Under the pieces are notes generated by a model that worked only from the letters and a program-made list of their open reading frames with translations, was not told the origin of the DNA and made no database searches. A DNA stretch of 12,356 nucleotides from Ascidiaceihabitans sp. (GTDB lineage: Bacteria > Pseudomonadota > Alphaproteobacteria > Rhodobacterales > Rhodobacteraceae), in contig JALZUL010000021.1 in assembly GCA_023301665.1 (NCBI GenBank), positions 1 to 12,356 of the forward strand, given 5' to 3'. Positions 6,024 to 12,356 of the stretch are shown one piece after another. Position 1 is the stretch's first letter. Each line of letters begins with the position of its first letter. The position numbers and the translations under genes were made by a program.

Positions 6024-6551
6024 ATGAACGGACATTCTAAACCCGTCGTCGGTGCGCCGTTGCCCACCATCTCCGTCCCGCAATTGGGCGGTGGCACTAT
6101 GAACATCGGTGGTCCGACACAAGGCTGGACATTGTTTATTGTTTATCGCGGTCGTCATTGTGGGCGTTGCAAGAACTACCTGAACACTTTGGAGGCGATG
6201 AAGGCGGATTGGGAGAAAGCCGGTTTCGCAATCAAAATCGTATCTGGCGACACACAAGAACGTGCAGCCAGCGACGTTGCTGAATTCAAATGGAGCTTGG
6301 ACGTCGGGTACGGCCTCACGGTACCGCAAATGGTCGAGTTGGGGCTCTACATTACAGAACCCACAAATAATGGCGATGCCATCGCGCGGTTCGCTGAACC
6401 GGGGATTTTCTGCATTGATCCAGACGGTAACATCGTTGTTGCGGCGATCTCGAATGCGCCCTCTGCACGTCCTGACCTTGTGCAGCTGTTGGACGGCATG
6501 GAGTTCACAATCGCCAACAATCTACCGTTTCGCGGCACAGTTTCGACCTAG
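6024..6551 (+). CDS. Peroxiredoxin-like (AhpC/TSA, thioredoxin-fold) protein with a CxxC motif
   Basis: ATG at 6024 is preceded by TAAGGAA nine bases upstream, and the product has 175 residues. It has no signal peptide, so it is probably cytoplasmic. After a typical redoxin opening (VVGAPLPTISVPQLGGG), the segment WTLFIVYRGRHCGRCKNYLNTLE holds Cys46-x-x-Cys49 at the N-terminus of the first helix. Later features are the IKIVSGDTQERA strand-helix and the GIFCIDPDGNIVVAAISNAP strand pair seen in AhpC/TSA proteins. CxxC in this place suits a thiol oxidoreductase or peroxiredoxin; a related selenoprotein group (SelL type) carries UxxU there. It is first in the plus-strand group, 97 bases before the permease, facing the GntR gene. 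A physiological link to amino-acid uptake is not obvious. The fold call is firm, the substrate unknown. Confidence 0.8.
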   Translation: MNGHSKPVVGAPLPTISVPQLGGGTMNIGGPTQGWTLFIVYRGRHCGRCKNYLNTLEAMKADWEKAGFAIKIVSGDTQERAASDVAEFKWSLDVGYGLTVPQMVELGLYITEPTNNGDAIARFAEPGIFCIDPDGNIVVAAISNAPSARPDLVQLLDGMEFTIANNLPFRGTVST

Positions 6552-6558
6552 AAGACTT

Positions 6559-6613
6559 ACGTGGGCGTCACCGCCCGCGTAATTTGCCTCGTATCTGCGG
6601 AGGAGCGATACGA
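6559..6613 (+). other. Two consecutive hairpins between the redox gene and the permease genes
   Basis: ACGTGGGCG/CGCCCGCGT (6559-6567 with 6572-6580, one G-U pair, loop TCAC) is followed by TCGTATC/GATACGA (6589-6595 with 6607-6613, 11-base loop). No T-run follows, so this is more likely an mRNA processing or stability structure, or partial attenuation, than a full terminator. Confidence 0.4.
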
Positions 6614-6648
6614 AGCCAAAATTAAGTACAGGTAGCGGGGAGGCTTCA

Positions 6649-7317
6649 ATGTACGACTTCAACTTCGAACCAGTCTTTGACTCGTTCGACACGCTACTGG
6701 CGGGAGCTTGGCTGACAGTCCAAATGTCGACTGTTGCGATGCTTATTGGATTGGTTCTCTCAATCATCGGCGCCGTGGGTAAAACATCCGGCCCCAAACC
6801 TGTCCGCATCATGATCAATATCTATATCGAGGTCATCAGGAACACCCCCTTCCTGGTTCAATTGTACTTCTTCTTCTTTGCCCTTCCCACGTTGGGGATA
6901 CGGCTTGGCCCGAACCAGGCAGCCCTACTCGCGCTTGTGGTAAATTTTGGTGCTTATGGTACCGAAATTGTACGCGCCGGTGTCGCCTCTGTTGGCAAGG
7001 GAACAATCGAAGCCGCAAGAACAGTCGGACTGAACTTTTTCCAGACACTGCGATACGTGATCCTGAAGCCCGCAATGAGAGCGGTCTATCCAGCCCTTAC
7101 CAGCCAATTCATTTACTTGATGTTGGCCAGCAGCGTGGTTTCGGTCATTTCGGCGAACGACCTCGCGGCGGCAGGGAATGATCTACAATCACAAACCTTT
7201 GCAAGTTTCGAAGTCTACATCGTCATCACAGCCATGTACTTCGCAATGTCTCTCGCGTTTTCCGGCATCTTTGTCCTTATCGGCAAATATGCGTTCTCTT
7301 ATCCATTGAATAGGTAG
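6649..7317 (+). CDS. Polar amino-acid ABC transporter permease 1 (HisM/HisQ-like)
   Basis: ATG at 6649 follows GGGGAGG seven bases upstream; the product has 222 residues, normal for this class. The N-terminal segment, FDSFDTLLAGAWLTVQMSTVAMLIGLVLSII, contains the first membrane helix typical of His/Glu/Asp family permeases. IEVIRNTPFLVQLYFFFFALP is the conserved family stretch. The cytoplasmic EAA loop, which docks on the ATPase, is GAYGTEIVRAGVASVGKGTIEAARTVGLN (about residues 103-131). About five membrane helices are expected. The second permease starts six bases after its stop, so the two are co-translated and probably form a heterodimeric channel. The substrate cannot be read from the sequence. 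Confidence 0.92.
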   Translation: MYDFNFEPVFDSFDTLLAGAWLTVQMSTVAMLIGLVLSIIGAVGKTSGPKPVRIMINIYIEVIRNTPFLVQLYFFFFALPTLGIRLGPNQAALLALVVNFGAYGTEIVRAGVASVGKGTIEAARTVGLNFFQTLRYVILKPAMRAVYPALTSQFIYLMLASSVVSVISANDLAAAGNDLQSQTFASFEVYIVITAMYFAMSLAFSGIFVLIGKYAFSYPLNR

Positions 7318-7323
7318 TTTGAG

Positions 7324-7980
7324 ATGATTAGAGAATTTGGCCCGAACGACATCCTCTATATTACACTGGCGATCAGATACACTGTACTGCTGTCACTCAT
7401 TGCTTTTGCCGGCGGATCGCTTGGCGGTTTATTGATCGCATTGATGCGCGTGTCCGAGAATAAGTACTACCGCGGGTTCGCGATTGCTTTCATCCGTGTC
7501 TTCCAAGGTACGCCCTTGTTGATGCAACTTTTTCTAGCCTACTTCGGTCTGGTCATCATGGGTTTTCAAATTGATCCATGGACTGCTGCCAGCATCGCGT
7601 TGATCTTACATGCAGCGGCCTTTCTAGGCGAAATTTGGCGCGGATGTATCGAGTCCGTGCCCGCAGGTCAGCACGAAGCTGCGCGCGTTGTAGGTCTCGG
7701 ATACTTCAGTCGCATGTGGCATGTAGTTTTACCGCAAGCGATGCGTATCGCTATCGCCCCGACAACCGGCTTTCTTGTGCAACTGATCAAAGCGACATCA
7801 CTCGCGTCCATCATTGGCTTCACAGAATTAACCCGTGCCGGCCAGATCATCAGCAACGCCACGTTCCAACCTTTCATGGTGATCAGTCTCGTTGCCGTTT
7901 TGTATTTTATCCTCTGCTGGCCGCTTTCGAAGCTCGCATCAAGCATGGAGAACAAGTTCAACCAAACCACGACACGTTAA
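7324..7980 (+). CDS. Polar amino-acid ABC transporter permease 2
   Basis: The product has 218 residues and starts six bases after the first permease. It shows the same fold: a first helix in LAIRYTVLLSLIAFAGGSLGGLLIALM, the family stretch FIRVFQGTPLLMQLFLAYFGL, and the EAA loop AAFLGEIWRGCIESVPAGQHEAARVVGLG (about residues 98-126). The end, STMENKF-like (SSMENKFNQTTTR), is characteristic of the family. It should pair with permease 1 in the inner membrane and couple to the ATPase encoded at 8842. Confidence 0.92.
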   Translation: MIREFGPNDILYITLAIRYTVLLSLIAFAGGSLGGLLIALMRVSENKYYRGFAIAFIRVFQGTPLLMQLFLAYFGLVIMGFQIDPWTAASIALILHAAAFLGEIWRGCIESVPAGQHEAARVVGLGYFSRMWHVVLPQAMRIAIAPTTGFLVQLIKATSLASIIGFTELTRAGQIISNATFQPFMVISLVAVLYFILCWPLSKLASSMENKFNQTTTR

Positions 7981-7982
7981 CC

Positions 7983-8007
7983 CTTCATGCCAAAAACACG
8001 CATGAAG
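7983..8007 (+). promoter_or_regulatory. Hairpin before the binding-protein gene
   Basis: CTTCATGC and GCATGAAG form a perfect 8-bp stem with a 9-base loop, starting two bases after the permease stop and ending 23 bases before the binding-protein ATG. Such hairpins at permease/binding-protein borders often protect or process mRNA so that the binding protein is made in excess. A terminator is unlikely, as no T-run follows. Confidence 0.5.
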
Positions 8008-8030
8008 CCAAAAAAGGGAAGAGAAACGAA

Positions 8031-8819
8031 ATGAAACTTTTGAGTATTTTCAAAACCATGGCGGCCGCAGCTGCTCTCAGCACTACAGTGGCACAGCCCA
8101 TAGCAGCGGCTGAGCTTGCCGAAATCAAATCCGCTGGGACGATCAATATTGGCGTTCTCATCGACTTTCCCCCCTATGGCATCCTAAATACAAACAATGA
8201 ACCAGACGGGTACGACGCCACAGTTGCAAAAATGCTCGCGGATGATCTTGGTGTTGAAATCAAACTCGTGCCTGTGACTGGGCCAAACCGGATCCCATTC
8301 TTGTTAACCGGCCAAGTCGACATGCTGGTCTCATCGTTGGCCATAACTCCGGCACGCGCCGAACAAGTTGATTTCTCGAACCCCTATGCTGCGATCCGCA
8401 TCGGCGTGATGGCAGAGGCCGACCTTGATATCGCATCCGCAGATGACCTAGCCGGTGTCAGTGTTGCCGTTGCCCGCGCAAGTGGACAGGATACAACGAT
8501 CACTGAAATCGCGCCGGAAACGACCAATATCCGCCGCTTCGATGATGATGTTAGCGCCGTTCAAGCCCTGCTGTCTGGTCAAGTTCAAGCACTCGGCGCA
8601 TCCAACACCGTCATGACGCAAATCCGTCAAGTTGCCCCTGGTAAGTTCGATGAAAAATTCACCCTCAACCAGTTCCGACTGGCTGTCGCGGTCACACCAG
8701 ACGCGCCAGAGCTGCTGGCCTACGTGAATGACTTTCTTGCACGTACAACAGAGTCCGGTGCTTTGAACGATGTCCACGTACAATGGCTGGACGAACCGCT
8801 TCCAGACTTCAGCGAATAA
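8031..8819 (+). CDS. Periplasmic amino-acid-binding protein (SBP family 3)
   Basis: I chose ATG 8031 (262 residues) because it has the purine-rich site AAGGGAAGAG upstream and opens with a signal peptide (MKLLSIFKTMAAAAALSTTVAQPIAAA, mature from about AELAEIKSAG). The frame is open much further upstream, but that part only shadows the permease gene. Mature features fit solute-binding protein family 3: GTINIGVLIDFPPYG, the GYDATVAKMLADDLGVEIKLVPV segment, LLTGQVDMLVSSLAITPARAEQVDFSNPY with the ligand-contacting Arg, and DDLAGVSVAVARASGQDTTI in the second lobe. It captures the substrate in the periplasm and delivers it to the permeases. The ligand is likely a polar amino acid or a related compound. 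Confidence 0.92.
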   Translation: MKLLSIFKTMAAAAALSTTVAQPIAAAELAEIKSAGTINIGVLIDFPPYGILNTNNEPDGYDATVAKMLADDLGVEIKLVPVTGPNRIPFLLTGQVDMLVSSLAITPARAEQVDFSNPYAAIRIGVMAEADLDIASADDLAGVSVAVARASGQDTTITEIAPETTNIRRFDDDVSAVQALLSGQVQALGASNTVMTQIRQVAPGKFDEKFTLNQFRLAVAVTPDAPELLAYVNDFLARTTESGALNDVHVQWLDEPLPDFSE

Positions 8820-8841
8820 TTCGGAATAGGAAAGTAATTCA

Positions 8842-9600
8842 ATGACCTCCTCACCCACTTCCACTGGACACTCCGCACCAAATCGCGCGATCGAAATGTC
8901 CCAGATCGAAAAATGGTATGGCGCTTTTCAAGTGCTCCATGGTGTTGACCTTACAGTTGATGCGGGTGAGCGCATTGTAATTTGCGGACCTTCTGGATCA
9001 GGAAAATCGACCCTCATTCGCTGTATCAATCAGCTTGAGACGATCCAAAAAGGATCCATAAAAGTGAACGGCACCGTTTTGGACACGAAAGCCAAGACGG
9101 TGCCGCTCGACATCGGCATGGTGTTTCAGCAGTTTAATCTGTTCCCACATATGACAGTTCTGGAAAACTGCATGCTTGGTCCCGTCAAAGCGCTCGGGGT
9201 GCACAAAGATGAAGCGATGGAAACCGCTCGTGAATACCTAAATCGCGTGCGCATTCCTGAACAAGCCGACAAATACCCCGCCCAACTTTCCGGCGGTCAG
9301 CAGCAACGGGTCGCCATCGCGCGCGCACTATGCATGAAACCCCGTATCATGTTGTTTGACGAACCGACCTCTGCCTTGGACCCTGAGATGGTCAAAGAAG
9401 TCTTGGATACAATGATTGACCTCGCCCAAGATGGGATGACCATGATTTGCGTGACCCACGAAATGGGATTTGCACAGGCCGTCGCAGATCGTGTCATCTT
9501 TATGGACCACGGCCAAATTGTTGAAGAGAACACGCCAGAGCTATTTTTTGGCAATCCACAACACGAACGGACAAAGAACTTTTTAGGCCAGATTTCCTAA
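8842..9600 (+). CDS. Polar amino-acid ABC transporter ATPase (GlnQ/HisP-like)
   Basis: The product has 252 residues and starts 22 bases after the binding-protein stop, with AGGAAAG upstream. All nucleotide-binding motifs are present: Walker A GPSGSGKST (49-57), Q-loop Gln96 (MVFQQFNLFPHMTVLEN), signature LSGGQQQR (149-156), Walker B IMLFDEPTSALD (169-180) and H-loop His206 (VTHEMGFA). FQQFNLFPH and the PELFFGNPQHERTKNFL ending are typical of polar amino-acid importers. An N-terminal extension of about 18 residues, rich in Ser and Pro, precedes the core (MSQIEKWYG); a start near Met19 is possible but lacks a better ribosome site. It closes the importer operon and energises the two permeases. 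Confidence 0.94.
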   Translation: MTSSPTSTGHSAPNRAIEMSQIEKWYGAFQVLHGVDLTVDAGERIVICGPSGSGKSTLIRCINQLETIQKGSIKVNGTVLDTKAKTVPLDIGMVFQQFNLFPHMTVLENCMLGPVKALGVHKDEAMETAREYLNRVRIPEQADKYPAQLSGGQQQRVAIARALCMKPRIMLFDEPTSALDPEMVKEVLDTMIDLAQDGMTMICVTHEMGFAQAVADRVIFMDHGQIVEENTPELFFGNPQHERTKNFLGQIS

Positions 9601-10174
9601 TACTGGCCCTTAGGTCCCCCCAGCACATCACCCAAATTGGTTTCAAGGCATTAGCACAGTGCGCATGCAAGAATTGAACGACGCAGGACCGTGCTTTTGC
9701 TTTTTCCTGTGATACAGGAAACTGGTACTTATGGGATTTATCCATTCGCCAGAGTGATTTCATTCAGTGTATCAACGATAGATCGCGATCTGGTCACCTC
9801 TTAAGTTGATCTGCTCAAATGGGTAAAGAGTTAAGAAAGTGCTAAGCGCAACCGTCTGATCATCCGAACCATTGCTGAGCGAGCATCCAGATGGAGACCA
9901 CTAGAAGTGGCTTGAGTAGGAAAAGTTATTTTGCACAAACGGGTCGCAAAAACTAACTCTGTTTTTAGGAGCAGCGACTAGATGTTCAAACACGCAGCTC
10001 ACTTTCCCTTACCACGGTATAAAACGTGGGAAGCCTAAACTATCACGCAAAGACAACCGCTATCAGACTGGCTTACGTTAAACATATAGCCCCCCGTGTG
10101 AAACGGAAACTTGAGCGGGTATAACGGCCAACCCATTCGAGGCACTAAGTTTTTAATACAAGCTGGCTTGAAAA
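9601..10174. other. 574-bp stretch without a supported gene
   Basis: No frame here has coding character. There is one perfect hairpin, TTTCCTGT-GAT-ACAGGAAA (9703-9721), with no T-run after it on either strand. Around 10000-10045 one frame reads HFPLPRYKTWEA before a stop, which might be a worn transposase or other gene remnant, but the match is too short to name. I see no copy of the tRNA 3' end, so there is no sign of an integration site. Confidence 0.5.
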
Positions 10175-10250
10175 TGGTGCCCCCACACGGACTCGAACCG
10201 CGGACCTATTGATTACAAATCAATTGCTCTACCAGCTGAGCTATAGGGGC
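10175..10250 (-). tRNA. tRNA-Thr (anticodon UGU)
   Basis: The minus strand folds as a full 76-base cloverleaf with encoded CCA. The acceptor GCCCCTA pairs with TGGGGGC, and the discriminator is A. The D arm carries AGCTCAGCTGGTAGAGC, and the anticodon stem ATTGA/TCAAT encloses loop TTTGTAA with anticodon TGT. The T arm contains GGTTCGAGTCC. It reads threonine ACA codons and wobble partners. Confidence 0.97.
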
Positions 10251-10261
10251 ACTGTGGGGGT

Positions 10262-10290
10262 CGTTTAATGTGATTATTTAGGTCGTGCAA
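10262..10290 (-). promoter_or_regulatory. Possible promoter of tRNA-Thr
   Basis: On the minus strand TTGCAC (10290-10285) is separated by 17 bases from TAAACG (10267-10262). This would start transcription a few bases before the tRNA 5' end at 10250, the usual short leader. Confidence 0.4.
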
Positions 10291-10375
10291 GACGTAAAAT
10301 GACCTCTCATGGAGGTTTTCTTCAATTACAATATATATATAAGAGAACGACACTTTTTGAGGGTTTTGAACACAC

Positions 10376-11251
10376 ATGCAGATCGCAATTCATACCGGCG
10401 CGCACTTCACAGAAGAAGAACGACTCATGAAGTGCCTTCTAAGAAATAAAGCTGGGTTCTCTAAAAGCGGCATTGCTGTGCCTGGTCCGGGTAAGTACCG
10501 AAAACTGCTCAAACAAACCTTGGAGGCCTTGAAAAGCAGCAAACCCGCGGATGGCGCACGGGATGTGTTACTCGATGCTATATTAGATGAAGAAACAGCT
10601 GACCGCTTAATCCTAAGCAATGCCCATTTCTTTAATGCACCTCGCGCATCGATGCACAATGGCACCCTCTACCCTGCGGCGCCCGAACGGATGCAACAGT
10701 TGCGCAGCCTGTTCCCTCAAGACGAGATCGAAATTTTCATGGCTTTGCGCAATCCGGCAACCCTATTGCCGGCCATGTTTGATCACTCTCCCAAGCCAAC
10801 TATGGAAAGTTATCTGGGTGTAAGCGATCCTTGTGAAATTCGCTGGTCAGATACACTTTGGGCCATCCGAAATGCTGTGCCCGACATTTCCATAACGGTT
10901 TGGTGCAGTGAAGATTCGCCGCTTCTATGGGCGCAAATTTTGCGCGAAACTGCCGGATTAGAACCTAGCCAAGAAATTTCCGGTGAGTTCGATTTATTGC
11001 AAGATATCATGAGCGGTGAAGGCATGAAGCGCTTAGAGGTTTACCTGCAAACTCACCCCGATATGACGGAAATGCAAAAACGCCGCGTGATTTCAGCGTT
11101 TTTGGACAAATTTGCACTGGATGAAGAGATCGAAGAAGAGCTCAATGTCGCAGAGTGGACTGATGATCTCATGGACGAGATGACGGAAATCTACGATGAA
11201 GACATGCTCGAAGTACAACGTATTCCGGGCGTCAATTTAATCGCGCCCTAA
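10376..11251 (+). CDS. Acidic protein of unknown function, faintly sulfotransferase-like
   Basis: This is a 291-residue protein with no signal peptide or membrane segment. The opening IAIHTGAHFTEEERLMKCLLRN recalls the first strand and phosphate loop of sulfotransferases (IHIGAHKTGTT...), but the key K-T-G-T residues are replaced. EIFMALRNPATLLPAMF (119-135) resembles the second cofactor-binding segment (LRNP.....S). The C-terminal third is strongly acidic (EEIEEELNVAEWTDDLMDEMTEIYDEDM). If it has this fold it is probably a catalytically changed relative. It stands alone between a divergent tRNA and a convergent gapR gene, with an A/T-rich region upstream (10330-10342). The reading frame is clear; the function is not. 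Confidence 0.8.
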   Translation: MQIAIHTGAHFTEEERLMKCLLRNKAGFSKSGIAVPGPGKYRKLLKQTLEALKSSKPADGARDVLLDAILDEETADRLILSNAHFFNAPRASMHNGTLYPAAPERMQQLRSLFPQDEIEIFMALRNPATLLPAMFDHSPKPTMESYLGVSDPCEIRWSDTLWAIRNAVPDISITVWCSEDSPLLWAQILRETAGLEPSQEISGEFDLLQDIMSGEGMKRLEVYLQTHPDMTEMQKRRVISAFLDKFALDEEIEEELNVAEWTDDLMDEMTEIYDEDMLEVQRIPGVNLIAP

Positions 11252-11278
11252 ACGTTTCGTGCCGAAGCGGTTGGGGAA

Positions 11279-11539
11279 TTACATCCCCAAGGCTTCTTTA
11301 TACATTTCCAAAACAGCCTCTTCTTCGGCGATGTCATTTTGATCACGCTTGCGCAGCGCTACGACTTTGCGAATGACTTTAGTATCGTAACCACGGCCCT
11401 TGGCCTCAGCCATCACTTCTTTCTGCTGTTCAGCCAAGTCTTTCTTTTCGGCATCCAAACGTTCGATCCGCTCTATAAACTGGCGTAATTCATCGGCTGT
11501 TACACGGTAGCTTTCAGCATTCGTCGCGGTATCGGTCAT
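11279..11539 (-). CDS. gapR: GapR-like DUF2312 DNA-binding protein
   Basis: I chose ATG 11539 (86 residues) because GGAGC lies six bases upstream and MTDTATNAESYRVTADELRQFIERIERLDAEKKDLAEQQKEV is the usual start of DUF2312 proteins; the frame is open to 11602 but that part is not family-like. The first half is a long helix with coiled-coil character (17-50). It is followed by the basic segment EAKGRGYDTKVIRKVVALRKRD (55-76), the expected DNA contact region, and the acidic tail DIAEEEAVLEMYKEALG. In Caulobacter, GapR is a nucleoid protein that binds overtwisted DNA ahead of polymerases and aids topoisomerases. The length and full pattern match. The gene converges with the upstream unknown gene, 27 bases apart. 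Confidence 0.93.
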   Translation of the reverse strand: MTDTATNAESYRVTADELRQFIERIERLDAEKKDLAEQQKEVMAEAKGRGYDTKVIRKVVALRKRDQNDIAEEEAVLEMYKEALGM

Positions 11540-11646
11540 TTCAAAGCTCCTAAACGGGATCAACAAGGCCCCCCAGATACCCCTCGATCGAAGAGGCTGC
11601 AATGCCCGTTCTTGTTCAATTCAACAAATTGAGTTACTCGGCCATC

Positions 11647-11886
11647 ATGGAACAAGATTCGACAACTATTTTTGAAATGATCATCTGGGTTGGTGCAACT
11701 GTATCAGTCATTGGCCTGCTAGGTATCTTTTGGTGCATCATTCGGGTCATGCGCGCCCGCCGTGCTCAACTGAGCGACGAGGACATGAAGGCCACTTTGC
11801 AATCGGTTCTGCCCATGAACCTTGGTGCATTGTTTCTATCTATCATCGGCCTCATCATGGTTGGTATCGGAATTGCTTTCTCTTAA
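11647..11886 (+). CDS. Small inner-membrane protein, two predicted helices
   Basis: ATG 11647 gives 79 residues; an ATG at 11602 would add 15 residues that look less natural. Helix 1 is about MIIWVGATVSVIGLLGIFWCIIRV, then a basic and charged loop (MRARRAQLSDEDMKATLQSVLPM), then helix 2 (LGALFLSIIGLIMVGIGIAFS) to the C-terminus. The basic loop after helix 1 suggests both ends face the periplasm. Small proteins of this shape are common beside gapR in Roseobacter-type genomes, as far as I recall; the function is unknown. It is divergent from gapR and 48 bases before the YeeE-like gene, so it could be co-transcribed with it. Confidence 0.75.
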   Translation: MEQDSTTIFEMIIWVGATVSVIGLLGIFWCIIRVMRARRAQLSDEDMKATLQSVLPMNLGALFLSIIGLIMVGIGIAFS

Positions 11887-11934
11887 AGTCGTGTTCATGA
11901 TTGGGTTTCAACCCAGAACAAGTGAGGGAATTTT

Positions 11935-12356
11935 ATGCCAACAGATTGGCTGTACGGACTTCTAGGTGGATTGCTCATTGGCTGTGCTGGTGCCGTTTAT
12001 CTTTTGGGAAATGGCCGGATCATGGGCGCAAGCGGCATTATCGGCGGCCTTATCGACAGATCAGCTGGAAAAGCATGGCCTGAGCGGTTGGCTTTCCTCA
12101 CCGCCCTCTTTGTTGTTCCCGCCATTCTACAAATTAATTTACCCGTGAACACCAACACGGCTCAAGCCCCTCTACTTCTAATAATTGCGGGAGTTTGTGT
12201 CGGATTGGGTACCCGCATTGCCAATGGCTGCACATCGGGGCACGGCGTTTGTGGAATTTCGCGGTTTTCTCTGCGTGGTATCACCGCCACCTTAATTTAC
12301 ATAAGCGCTGGCGCTTTAACCGTAGTCGCGCTTCGTTTGATTTGGGGAGGGCTATG
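11935..12356 (+). CDS. YeeE/YedE-family (DUF395) sulfur-compound transporter subunit, runs to the window edge
   Basis: ATG 11935 follows GAGGGA six bases upstream and gives 140 codons before the sequence ends in the partial codon TG. Proteins of this half-size class are about this long, and the final CTATG would fit a TGA stop overlapping the ATG of a partner gene, so the gene is probably almost complete. Membrane helices are visible at about 5-25, 52-68, 78-95 and 115-138. The family signature NGCTSGHGVCGISRFSLRG (98-116) carries Cys99 and Cys106. YeeE/YedE proteins move thiosulfate or related sulfur species. In many proteobacteria two half-size proteins are encoded side by side, often near sulfur-metabolism genes. 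This is a confident family call; the substrate is inferred. Confidence 0.88.
   Translation, partial: MPTDWLYGLLGGLLIGCAGAVYLLGNGRIMGASGIIGGLIDRSAGKAWPERLAFLTALFVVPAILQINLPVNTNTAQAPLLLIIAGVCVGLGTRIANGCTSGHGVCGISRFSLRGITATLIYISAGALTVVALRLIWGGL

Noticed and set aside
7578..8030. N-terminal extension of the binding protein (open frame from 7578)
   Set aside because: It overlaps permease 2 in another frame and has no protein-like character. The signal peptide and ribosome site place the start at 8031.
9703..9721. Intrinsic terminator of the importer operon
   Set aside because: The stem is perfect but about 100 bases past the stop and not followed by T residues in either direction.
10000..10045. 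Remnant of a transposase gene (HFPLPRYKTWEA)
   Set aside because: The match is short, followed by stops, and cannot be tied to a family by reading.
10175..10250. tRNA-Thr as an integration site of a genomic island
   Set aside because: No repeat of the tRNA 3' end and no integrase gene is visible in the window.

Overview
The window looks like a chromosomal segment of a marine alphaproteobacterium of the Roseobacter group (Rhodobacteraceae). This rests on the protein style: a GapR/DUF2312 protein, a small two-helix membrane protein, a YeeE-type sulfur transporter and AlgX/AlgF-like exopolysaccharide acetylation proteins. The genus cannot be fixed from the sequence alone.

Layout. (1) 1-2293, minus strand: the downstream part of an exopolysaccharide O-acetylation operon, with a 5'-truncated algX/algJ-like gene, an algF-like gene and a partial exported protein of unknown function. 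(2) 2294-5071: one IS21-family insertion sequence (istA, istB, terminal inverted repeats). Both transposase genes are interrupted by six copies of a 37-41 bp palindromic element. (3) 5055-5795, minus: a FadR-type GntR regulator whose last codons come from the IS end. It is divergent from (4) 6024-9600, plus: a thioredoxin-fold redox protein and a complete polar amino-acid ABC importer (two permeases, binding protein, ATPase). A 20-bp palindrome in the divergent promoter region is the likely operator. (5) 9601-10174: no supported gene. (6) 10175-12356: tRNA-Thr(UGU), an acidic protein of unknown function with a faint sulfotransferase look, GapR, a small membrane protein and a YeeE/YedE-type transporter that runs to the window end.

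The most interesting signal is in the IS. Six related hairpin elements (A 2538-2574, B 3343-3383, C 3678-3714, F 4257-4297, D 4360-4396, E 4621-4661) lie inside istA and istB, three in each. They share a CCCTCTCG-like start and a GGGCAGTG-like end. Five shift the reading frame; the sixth sits in frame. Removing them gives an uninterrupted 499-residue IstA with an intact DDE triad and an uninterrupted 256-residue IstB with intact ATPase motifs, and I see no other lesion. No copy was found in the other 9.6 kb. Stem arms differ between copies by paired changes, so base pairing appears conserved. This may be an undescribed family of tiny mobile palindromes that insert into coding sequence, comparable in concept to Rickettsia palindromic elements or mitochondrial byp elements.

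The IS also joins two broken genes and has no visible target-site duplication. It is therefore probably the scar of a rearrangement between IS copies that brought the acetylation locus next to the transporter locus.
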